A stretch of 5,569 nt of DNA from Acidobacteriaceae bacterium (GCA_003133425.1 PKXI01000336.1:665-6233); one strand, 5' to 3'; shown: positions 1 to 4,900, counted from the stretch's first letter. Numbers and translations: made by a program. Notes: generated by a model from the letters alone, not told the origin.

Positions 1-886
1 TTGACCGATCTCCATCGCGCGATGTGCCGGTCTTCACCCTGGCCGAAAACGCCGTTCAACAGGCCTGCCGTACACAACAGCCCCACATGGCCTCCATGCA
101 GCGGCGTGATTGGACGCCCTGTGGCCACGTCCTCGCGCGGCATGAGAAATGGCAACGTCTGTCTCCATGCAGCCGACAGCGGCAACAGATCCTCAAGCAG
201 GTCATACGGCAGCCCGCGATAGCTCAGCGCGGCCTCGCTTGTCGGAGGCACGCGATAGGGTTCGCACGCACCAGGCGCCAACTCCGGTAACGCGAGAATG
301 CTGCCATACGGGCTGATGCACTGGAGCTGCCGCCGGCTCTCCTCTAGAGCGACGCCCCGAACATTGCGACGAATTCCAAGTACGGCAATCTGACGGAATC
401 GAACCGATTCTTCGTCGGTCATGCGAAGGATATTGAGCCTGGAAAAGTGCGAACTCAAGATCCCGGCGCACTCGTGCAGACGCTCAAACGGGATCACCAT
501 TACGAGAACGCCATCCATCACCAGCCAGTGGAAGGTGTGTTCCAGGAACAGGCGTTCGATGCGGCTGTTGGCAATCGGGCCGATCTCGGAATAGTAGGGA
601 GGGTTCAGATAAAGCAGCGAGAAGGATTCGGACTTGGCAACTGCATCAAAGGCATTGCCCTGGATCGTCTCGATGCCTTTGGCGCTTGCTGCCAGCGCTC
701 GCTCGGCATCGAGTTCAACCCCGTAACGGCGTACATCTGCACCTTGGGTCAGCAGGTTGAGAGCTGTGCCTTGGCCCGCGCAAGGATCGACTACCGATGC
801 CGGCCCATTGAAACTGAGAAGCTCGCGAAGTCTGGATCCGGGAGCGGGTAATAGCCCATCTTCAAACGCGCAGCACTGCGTGCCAT
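1..886 (-). pseudogene. DUF6094-like class I SAM-dependent DNA methyltransferase, frameshifted and partial (C-terminus outside window)
   Basis: The gene starts at ATG 886 with a good Shine-Dalgarno and begins MARSAARLKMGYYPLPD, typical of the DUF6094 group. About 17 codons in, the frame must change (between roughly 831 and 850) by the equivalent of one lost base; otherwise it stops at 791. After the shift the frame is open to the window edge, about 275 codons. It contains SAM-binding motif I (VVDPCAGQGTAL, core codons 788-768) and the adenine-N6-methyltransferase-type catalytic motif NPPY (605-594) within LYLNPPYYSEIG, followed by LVMDGVLVMVIPFERL. Family knowledge points to a DNA adenine methyltransferase; substrate and partners are not visible here. 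Both catalytic motifs lie downstream of the shift, so the unshifted product (32 residues) would be inactive. The lesion may be a real mutation or a base-calling error. The family call is from recognised motifs, not a search. Confidence 0.7.
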
Positions 887-890
887 CGAT

Positions 891-896
891 TCTCCT
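891..896 (-). promoter_or_regulatory. Ribosome binding site of the methyltransferase
   Basis: The minus strand reads AGGAGA followed by ATCG and ATG 886. This fixes the start at 886 rather than at the longer in-frame ATG at 1036, which belongs to the toxin remnant upstream. The site lies between the gene and the 11-bp direct repeat at 905-915, so the translation signal survived the insertion while the upstream promoter did not remain adjacent. Confidence 0.65.
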
Positions 897-904
897 TTCC
901 ATCG

Positions 905-915
905 GATACAGATGT
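905..915 (+). repeat. Left flanking direct repeat of the inserted element (probable target-site duplication)
   Basis: GATACAGATGT here is identical to 1920-1930 and abuts the left terminal inverted repeat with no gap. The same arrangement at the other end makes chance very unlikely. Eleven base pairs is long for a target duplication but within the range known for some families, for example IS4-like elements. Confidence 0.85.
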
Positions 916-926
916 TGTGCTTTAAA
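916..926 (+). repeat. Left terminal inverted repeat
   Basis: TGTGCTTTAAA is the exact reverse complement of 1909-1919. Inward of base 926 the two ends no longer match: toxin coding sequence starts at once on this side. The terminal bases TGT and, at the other end, ACA are common for transposon tips. Confidence 0.85.
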
Positions 927-1108
927 CCCTTCAACACCCAAGGCGCCGGGTCTTCCTGGAATAGCCTCGCCAGCAAACGATCGAAGGACACCTGACGCCT
1001 GAGGCGATTGATATCGATCTGCTCCGCCTGGGACATGCTCTTCAGGCGTTCTTCCAGGGCTCTGCGGAAGGCTCCCGCCGTTGCATATGTTCTCGGAATC
1101 GCGATTAT
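926..1108 (-). pseudogene. abiEii: AbiEii-type nucleotidyltransferase toxin, 5' remnant only
   Basis: The minus-strand frame overlaps the end of abiEi and reads AIPRTYATAGAFRRALEER, then LKSMSQAEQIDINRLRRQV and FDRLLARLFQEDPAPWVLKG. This is the typical N-terminus of AbiEii/AbiGii toxins. In the family WVLKG is followed by a glycine/tyrosine stretch and the nucleotidyltransferase catalytic aspartates. Here the coding sequence stops at GGT 928-926, exactly where the left terminal repeat begins, so about 60 of the usual 250-300 residues remain and no catalytic residue is present. No ATG, GTG or TTG lies at the expected start; the frame there has only ATA, ATC and ATT codons, and the first ATG (1036) is inside the domain. 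From 925 the frame continues through both repeats into the methyltransferase start, giving an 82-codon hybrid frame ending at 791. It cannot be an active toxin. Confidence 0.75.
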
Positions 1109-1716
1109 GCAGCCTGCCGCAGTGCATCTTCGACCATCGTGCGTGCCGTCTCGCTCAGTTTTGCGTTCCGAAGTTGCTGTCGCGTGATGAGCCCGCGGTC
1201 AACAGCCTGCCGCAGCGCCTGACGTATAAACGTCCGCTCCACCGTTCCGGCCTCTATCAGATCAAGAATCGTTCGTAGCGGCCGAGTGTATTTGTAGCCA
1301 GGTCCGGCCTGTATTTCGCTCTTGAGCAGGTCGCGATAATGGAGCACGACAATGCCAGGGATATCGCTGTTACGCCGGAAGTTCGTCGGAACGGTCATAT
1401 GGAGCTTCGCCGGGTTCAGGTCGGACAGTTCATGGAGGCTCAGCGCAGTCTGATGACTATAGACACCATCGACCTCTTCCTTCCGGTTTCGCGACCAGAG
1501 CGACCAAAGTACAAGATCGGGCCGATCCGGCGCCGGGAACAACGTCAGGCGGTAGATGCCGCGGTGTTCCCGGATCCAGTTTCCGGCCTGCACGTGGTAG
1601 GGATGCGTATTTTCGGCAAATCCGGCCGTCTTGGCCTGCTTCGTAGTGAAAAAGCCTTGCTGTTGCTCGGCGAGCTCGAAGAGCCGCCGCGACGCTTCTC
1701 TGTGAGACTGGGCCAT
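1105..1716 (-). CDS. abiEi: AbiEi-type antitoxin and autoregulator (type IV toxin-antitoxin), intact
   Basis: This is a 203-residue protein of normal length for the family. Residues ~8-60 form an N-terminal winged helix (ASRRLFELAEQQQGFFTTKQ, then AKTAGFAENTHPYHV, NWIREHRGIYRL). Residues ~65-200 form the C-terminal antitoxin domain, with the conserved YSHQTALSLHELSDLNP, KLHMTVP and RPLRTILDLIEAG. AbiEi proteins bind inverted repeats in their own promoter and counter the AbiEii nucleotidyltransferase without forming a tight complex. Here the partner gene, overlapping the stop codon, is reduced to an N-terminal stub, so this is an orphan antitoxin. The start at 1716 is chosen because homology begins there and a promoter sits just upstream; there is no Shine-Dalgarno sequence, which fits a leaderless message. 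The gene lies inside the inverted-repeat element. A protective role against AbiE toxins encoded elsewhere is possible but is inference. Confidence 0.85.
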   Translation of the reverse strand: MAQSHREASRRLFELAEQQQGFFTTKQAKTAGFAENTHPYHVQAGNWIREHRGIYRLTLFPAPDRPDLVLWSLWSRNRKEEVDGVYSHQTALSLHELSDLNPAKLHMTVPTNFRRNSDIPGIVVLHYRDLLKSEIQAGPGYKYTRPLRTILDLIEAGTVERTFIRQALRQAVDRGLITRQQLRNAKLSETARTMVEDALRQAA

Positions 1717-1722
1717 TGCACA

Positions 1723-1751
1723 ATACTACAACTTTCTTGTTGTTTTGTCAC
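1723..1751 (-). promoter_or_regulatory. Predicted leaderless promoter with inverted-repeat operator for abiEi
   Basis: On the minus strand GTGACA (1751-1746, five of six bases of the -35 consensus) is followed by exactly 17 bp and TAGTAT (1728-1723, four of six of the -10 consensus). Only six bases then separate the -10 box from ATG 1716, so transcription would begin at or near the start codon. The spacer carries an inverted repeat, ACAAC (1743-1739) and GTTGT (1732-1728) around a 6-bp centre. It is a plausible AbiEi operator because the family autoregulates through such repeats. Confidence 0.45.
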
Positions 1752-1794
1752 GATTGAATTCTGGCGCCATTGCTGTGCGCGTAAACTGCGCTGT

Positions 1795-1912
1795 CGGCAA
1801 CATTATGCTTTCAACGCCTTGTTCCCAGAAACTCGCGAACTGCCGACGATGACGGGTTTACTGGATTTAGAGCGGCAAGGTTATGGTTTCCAAGCGGCAA
1901 GGTTATGCTTTA
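1795..1912 (+). repeat. Three copies of an 18-bp motif at the element's right end
   Basis: The motif reads CGGCAACATTATGCTTTC at 1795-1812, CGGCAAGGTTATGGTTTC at 1873-1890 and CGGCAAGGTTATGCTTTA at 1895-1912. Starts are 78 and 22 bp apart. Copies two and three share 15 consecutive bases (AGCGGCAAGGTTATG), and the last runs into the right terminal repeat. No copies are found at the left end. Clustered subterminal repeats of this sort serve as transposase binding sites in several families, notably IS21-like elements. The assignment to transposase binding is inference. Confidence 0.6.
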
Positions 1913-1919
1913 AAGCACA
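1909..1919 (+). repeat. Right terminal inverted repeat
   Basis: TTTAAAGCACA is the exact reverse complement of 916-926. It is part of a local palindrome (GCTTTAAAGC, 1907-1916) and is directly followed by the second copy of the flanking direct repeat. Confidence 0.85.
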
Positions 1920-1930
1920 GATACAGATGT
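1920..1930 (+). repeat. Right flanking direct repeat of the inserted element
   Basis: GATACAGATGT is identical to 905-915 and abuts the right terminal repeat. Removing 916-1930 would rebuild a site in which the methyltransferase ribosome binding site follows the sequence now at 1931 and beyond. Confidence 0.85.
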
Positions 1931-1940
1931 AGATAACGGC

Positions 1941-2000
1941 GGATTGCGATCAGTTGCAGATGGGCACCCGTCCGTTGAGCGGGAGTTCGCAATCCATCTG
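1941..2000. other. Overlapping inverted repeats between the RES gene and the element
   Basis: Two perfect pairs of arms lie here: GGATTGCGA (1941-1949) with TCGCAATCC (1987-1995), and CAGATGG (1957-1963) with CCATCTG (1994-2000). The second members overlap by two bases, and along either strand the arms alternate, so the two stems either exclude each other or form a crossed structure. An 18-codon frame on the minus strand (2006-1950, MRQMDCELPLNGRVPICN) covers the same bases but has no ribosome binding site. Before the insertion this segment was the upstream region of the methyltransferase, so a regulatory role is possible but unproven. Confidence 0.4.
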
Positions 2001-2057
2001 TCGCATGAGTAAGCAGGAAGGTTTCTCAGGCGGGGATATGGGTCTCTATCGGAGAAC

Positions 2058-2708
2058 TCAGGCCAGATGGATTGCATGAATGCGGAGAGCTTCCATCAGA
2101 TCTGGATCGTCTTCCGACAGTGCCTCCGATATGGCATTCTCCAGCGGAAATGGCTCGAAGATAGCCCAGTTCTCAAGGGATTGGCCATACCGGGAGTGAT
2201 AGAAGATACCGTCGAATTTCAGCCGATACGCTTGCCGCGACGCGAGTTGTGTAAGTCGTCGCGGCTGGGCGTTCTCCAGTGTGTGCTCAGGTCGATGTCC
2301 TTCACCCCAAGCCGCAGCGCGTCTGCAGCCAGCGATTTCCTGAGATGACTGACCCACGAGGCCGCGTAGAGGTCGGCAAAGGTGCCATCGATCTTGGCGC
2401 TTCCCATCATGCGAACCGCCAACCATTCGCGAGGCAGGGTTCCGAGAGGGAGAAAGTCGTCGGCGCCCTCAATCGCGCTCAACTCAGCGAGCAGCGACAG
2501 TTTGGGACGAAAGCGCAAGGGTTTCGACGAAGCACGCCAGCCGTTGAGAGGAAGCGTAGAGAACGCGATAGTAGCCATCGGGATCGTCGAAACGGTTTCC
2601 AAACGTGCCGTCGCTGTGAGCCAGAAACCAATCCGGCGGCTGCCATGCATCCGGACGGCGGCCAAGACGAAAGAGCGGTCCATCGGGCCGGCGTGCCTCG
2701 AGTGCCAT
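2058..2708 (-). pseudogene. RES-domain toxin of a RES/Xre toxin-antitoxin pair, broken by two dinucleotide indels
   Basis: Read as a composite, this is about 216 residues, normal for RES proteins. The first segment (2708-~2514) has LFRLGRRPDAWQPPDWF, FGNRFDDPDGYYRVLYAS and CFVETLA. The middle segment (~2516-2286, next frame) has FRPKLSLLAELSAIEG to VKDIDLST. The last segment (to 2058, original frame) has PRRLTQLASRQAYRLKFDG, then IFYHSRYGQSLENWAIFEPF. The family's conserved Arg (39), Tyr (51) and Glu (62) and the later Ser/Asn pair are all present. The first shift lies at GCGC 2513-2516, as if one GC had been lost; the second lies in the GTGTGTG run 2279-2285, as if two bases had been gained. 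The two cancel, but a TGA at 2486-2484 ends the original frame. RES toxins consume NAD+ and are neutralised by the Xre partner, whose gene ends 4 bp upstream. Either both indels are real and the toxin is dead, or the repeats were misread. Confidence 0.75.
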
Positions 2709-2712
2709 CGGT

Positions 2713-3102
2713 CTATGCTCCGGCTAGGAATGCGCGTGCGGCACTCAGGATTGCGGGCGCCACTGCGTCGATGTCGCTTTCGCGCAGAAGACGCAACGGG
2801 ACGCGGTCGCCAAGCTCGGGATTGACACCCGTGAGCCATGCCTGCACCACACCCGGCGAGTCGTGTTCGGCCAGGGTGCGCACCACATGAAAGGCAAATC
2901 GGAGTCGCGGTTCCGCGTCGCCGTAAATTTCGCCGCCGGCAATCCAGCGGTCCACCGCGCGGGCATCCTTCACGCCGCCAATGTAGGCGGTGAGCTTGCG
3001 CCCGACAATTTCAACCAACTTCTCGACGACCTTTGAGGCCGGAAGCCGTAAGGCCTCCCGGTGTGCGAAAAGGTCGGGTTTTGGAAGGGATACCGTCGCC
3101 AT
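2713..3102 (-). CDS. Xre/MbcA/ParS-type antitoxin of the RES/Xre pair
   Basis: This is a 129-residue protein with an intact frame. The N-terminal half (~15-60: EALRLPASKVVEKLVEIVGR to AVDRWIAGGEIYG) is a degenerate Xre-type helix-turn-helix region. The C-terminal half (~65-110: LRFAFHVVRTLAE, VVQAWLTGVNPELGDRVPL, RLLRE) is the DUF2384-like toxin-binding part, with the characteristic W, the N-P pair and the P-L-R-L-L ending. Start 3102 is supported by a strong GGAGG (3113-3109) six bases upstream. The stop is four bases before the RES start, so the pair is one operon with the antitoxin first, as usual. In this family the antitoxin covers the RES active site and represses its own promoter. A dyad about 75-105 bp upstream is the likely target. 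The exact subfamily is inferred from motif order. Confidence 0.75.
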   Translation of the reverse strand: MATVSLPKPDLFAHREALRLPASKVVEKLVEIVGRKLTAYIGGVKDARAVDRWIAGGEIYGDAEPRLRFAFHVVRTLAEHDSPGVVQAWLTGVNPELGDRVPLRLLRESDIDAVAPAILSAARAFLAGA

Positions 3103-3175
3103 GGTGGACCTCCGCGGGGGTCTCTACACTGAGCATCGCACAATCACTGGCAAAATGCAAGGAAATCACATTACA

Positions 3176-3207
3176 GTGACGCCATAATCCCAGATTATAC
3201 GAGTCAC
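3176..3207 (-). promoter_or_regulatory. Nested dyad overlapping a consensus -10 box upstream of xre (probable operator/promoter)
   Basis: The plus strand has GTGAC (3176-3180), ATAATC (3184-3189), three bases, GATTAT (3193-3198) and GTCAC (3203-3207). The inner arms are a perfect 6-bp inverted repeat and the outer arms a perfect 5-bp one, off-centre by one base. On the minus strand TATAAT (3199-3194) is a full -10 match, though no good -35 lies at the proper distance. Transcription from it would give a leader of about 85 bases before xre. The placement suits autorepression by the antitoxin; that is inference. Confidence 0.45.
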
Positions 3208-3305
3208 CGGTCTCCCAGCACAGAAAGTGATCCCCAACCTTGTCCGGTCCAACAGGGTAGCTTCTGGCGAACTGTTTTCCCCTACGCCGCCCTGGCCAGC
3301 TCTAA

Positions 3306-4160
3306 ATGGAGTGCAGAGACGACGCGCCCTGCCGATGCTGGGCCCGAGTCCGGGCCGCCGGGTGGCTGGTCGATCAGGGTACTCGTTATGAATTGCTCTA
3401 TGATGCGTTGGACGGATTACATGATGATGCGCATTTGGGGCGCGTTCAGTATGGCACGAACCATCTGACCGACCGATTCAACGATATGGAATTTATCACC
3501 ACAAAGGAGTCCAAATACGCGCCCGAGTGCGAAGTCCGCGCGTTCATCACGTCCTATGACCCGCTTGGCACCGGCAACCGTCATATGGACCTGAGCAACA
3601 ATCCGCATCCTCGCCCGCTGCCCATCAACCCTCGAAATCCCTGGGTGCCTGATTCGAAACGCCGCCGTGTAGACCTAATAAAACTGATCACCGGTGTAGT
3701 GATTTCACGATGGGCCGAAAACGATGCCGTGCAGGAAATTGAACTCTGGCTCCGCGGCAAGGGCTTCCCAATATCCGCCAAGAGATCTTACCTGACTAGC
3801 CCAAACGCACCGACCTTGGCGGAGTTTCAGAAGCACCGGCTCCTCTTCGGCGAGAGGCCGAAAGAGCCCGCCATAATCGAAGCGGCTGAGGCGACAAGGC
3901 GCGAGTTAGATCAGTTCACCGAGGAGATTTCCGCCCTAACGCCAGAACAGGTTCGAAAGCTGTACAAGCAGCGGTGGGAGATTCTGAGGCTCTGTCCCGG
4001 CGACATCCCCAGGCTCTCTGATGCGCAGTACTTAGAGGCGATCCTCCGGGTACTCGACACATGGAAGAAGCGCGACATCTATGTAGGCTCAGCCGGACGT
4101 GCAGTCGTAAGCGACCGAAAAAGGATGCAGCCTCACCGGATTGCTGCGGAACAGGGATGA
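3306..4160 (+). CDS. DUF2971-type protein, probably lacking its true N-terminus
   Basis: The open frame has 284 codons. Residues ~25-165 resemble the C-terminal two thirds of DUF2971: a strand and Tyr-Gly turn (LGRVQYG, 45-51), FITTKESKYAPECEVR (63-78, the usual K..Y..E.EVR pattern), VDLIKLITGVVISRWA (122-137) and KGFPISAKRSYL (152-163). The remaining ~115 residues are a charged, mostly helical extension (QFTEEISALTPEQVRKLYKQ) that I do not recognise. The family's early tryptophan-rich segment (the W-x-x-Y portion before the first YG) is missing. A TAA lies directly before ATG 3306 and there is no Shine-Dalgarno; residues 1-20 are Cys/Arg-rich and look like read-through of non-coding sequence. 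The gene is therefore probably 5'-truncated. DUF2971 proteins are of unknown function and often sit in accessory and defence regions. It diverges from the xre operon. Confidence 0.6.
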   Translation: MECRDDAPCRCWARVRAAGWLVDQGTRYELLYDALDGLHDDAHLGRVQYGTNHLTDRFNDMEFITTKESKYAPECEVRAFITSYDPLGTGNRHMDLSNNPHPRPLPINPRNPWVPDSKRRRVDLIKLITGVVISRWAENDAVQEIELWLRGKGFPISAKRSYLTSPNAPTLAEFQKHRLLFGERPKEPAIIEAAEATRRELDQFTEEISALTPEQVRKLYKQRWEILRLCPGDIPRLSDAQYLEAILRVLDTWKKRDIYVGSAGRAVVSDRKRMQPHRIAAEQG

Positions 4161-4178
4161 CTGACGCCGCAGCGTCAG
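4161..4178 (+). terminator. Hairpin directly after the DUF2971 stop codon
   Basis: CTGACGC (4161-4167) and GCGTCAG (4172-4178) form a perfect 7-bp GC-rich stem with a 4-base loop, beginning at the base after TGA. No T-run follows, so it is a weak or non-canonical terminator, or a 3'-end stabilising stem. Confidence 0.4.
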
Positions 4179-4632
4179 CGAGTCTCTGAGGTCTCACCTT
4201 GGGGCCGACCATGAAATTCCCGTCGCAATACCGACTGAGCTTAAGCCCACTCTCTATAGCGACATTATCAAGAAACGTTCCCAGTTTGCACAACCAACTC
4301 AAAGGGGATGGCTTTTGCGGTCCCTCATTTCGGAACATCAACATATTTCTAGATGTCGGCCGCGAGCATCTTCATGTCTTCCCTCGAAGCGCTCCATTCG
4401 TGCCCAGCACCGTCCCAAATGTAGAGTCGCTTCACATTACCATTCACAAATTGCTTGTCGAGGTCTTCCCATTCGTCCAGGCAACCAAACCCATTCCACA
4501 TATCGCCCATGTCCGATCAGATTGTTGGCGCAGTCATAATGTAGGTCATCGGCTCGCTGGTCTTCCTGGTGCCCGTTACCTTGCTCGCGATGAATCTCCT
4601 CCAACCCCATAAGCTTTCCCGAACCTAGTCTC
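4179..4632. other. Gene-poor stretch with degraded coding sequence
   Basis: No complete, recognisable gene is visible. Several frames stay open for 60-140 codons on both strands, but their products are of low-information composition and none matches a family I know. The only segment with protein-like character is a short minus-strand frame listed separately (4349-4549). The stretch joins an IS630 fragment on its right, so it is best read as accessory debris. Confidence 0.4.
4349..4549 (-). pseudogene. Short unknown coding remnant
   Basis: From ATG 4549 the frame reads MTYIMTAPTI, then TGA (4519-4517), and continues from ATG 4510 for 53 codons to TAG 4351-4349. The second part includes MGDMWNGFGCLDEWEDLDKQ, NVKRLYIWDGAGHEWS and ASREDMKMLAADI. 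Tryptophan- and acid-rich composition with few rare residues suggests real protein ancestry, possibly one gene broken by the TGA. The upstream frame beyond 4549 (VTGTRKTSEP) also looks coding-like, but no start or ribosome binding site is apparent. I do not recognise the family; it could equally be a chance frame. Confidence 0.25.
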
Positions 4633-4731
4633 CCGCCCACCGATGTCAAGCACTGGTCCGCATTTTCGTTTGCCAGGTAGTTCGGATTCAACCGTGCCAG
4701 CATTCACCGCATCTGGCAGGCCTATGGCCAC
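4633..4731 (+). pseudogene. IS630-type transposase remnant (helix-turn-helix segment)
   Basis: The frame reads PPTDVKHWSAFSFAR, a TAG stop (4678-4680), then FGFNRASIHRIWQAYG. This fits the second helix-turn-helix of IS630-family transposases, normally of the type HWSTRSLA followed by a ~20-residue helix and RIWxxxGL. About 33 codons of a ~340-codon gene remain. Neither the DDE catalytic residues nor terminal repeats are visible. The frame runs on as unrelated sequence (a 26-codon stretch from ATG 4768 to TAA 4848) with no recognisable content. It marks past transposon activity only. Confidence 0.5.
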
Positions 4732-4900
4732 CTCAACTTGAGGGTTCACCCAAAGGGATTCCTATGTATGACCGGTGATAATTACGATCGCGATGAACTT
4801 CAAGCTGTATTGAGCCTTTGGGCCAGGAAGAACCGCTCGTTTCGCTAATCAGGCGGCCCACACGCAGCGCTGAAGCCAACATGGAGCGCCTATCGTTCTT

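Larger units (their letters stand above)
916..1919. mobile_element. Non-autonomous 1004-bp element carrying an abiEi antitoxin gene and a truncated abiEii
   Basis: The element is bounded by perfect 11-bp inverted repeats, TGTGCTTTAAA at 916-926 and its complement at 1909-1919. It is flanked directly by identical 11-bp repeats at 905-915 and 1920-1930. It encodes no transposase. Its content is the AbiEi-type antitoxin, the 5' part of the AbiEii toxin, their promoter, and about 170 bp of right-end sequence with three copies of an 18-bp motif. The left end keeps only 11 bp of terminal repeat before toxin coding sequence begins. This suggests internal deletion or capture of the abiE segment by an element whose ends are moved in trans. 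Clustered terminal motifs resemble IS21-type ends, but an 11-bp duplication is longer than usual for that family, so the family is left open. Confidence 0.75.

Noticed and set aside
447..851. A 134-codon plus-strand frame opposite the methyltransferase
   Set aside because: The minus strand here encodes the SAM-binding and NPPY motifs in one long frame; the plus frame is its shadow.
1795..1912. CRISPR-like array
   Set aside because: Only three imperfect 18-bp copies with unequal spacing (78 and 22 bp starts), and their position at a transposon end explains them better.
1339..1932. A 197-codon plus-strand open frame opposite abiEi
   Set aside because: It lies antisense to a clearly recognised AbiEi protein and continues across the iterated motifs and the right terminal repeat; its product has no recognisable domain.
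1941..2000. Integron attC recombination site
   Set aside because: Overall stem-loop shape is suggestive, but the conserved core-site sequences (a GTT-type R' core with its complement) are not present at the ends.
1950..2006. An 18-codon leader-peptide-like frame on the minus strand
   Set aside because: It has no Shine-Dalgarno sequence and no run of a single amino-acid codon that would indicate attenuation; kept only as a remark on the inverted-repeat region.
2279..2890. A 203-codon plus-strand frame across the RES and Xre genes
   Set aside because: It overlaps two recognised minus-strand genes and its Arg-rich product looks like antisense of GC-rich coding sequence.
3916..4344. A 142-codon minus-strand frame partly opposite the DUF2971 gene
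   Set aside because: More than half is antisense to a recognised gene, and the non-overlapping N-terminal part matches nothing known to me.
4199..4612. A 137-codon plus-strand frame in the gene-poor stretch
   Set aside because: No ribosome binding site, no recognisable motif, and the opposite strand has the more protein-like composition. I could not support it as a gene.
4437..4703. An 88-codon minus-strand frame
   Set aside because: It is antisense to the IS630 fragment and conflicts with the better-looking minus frame at 4349-4549.
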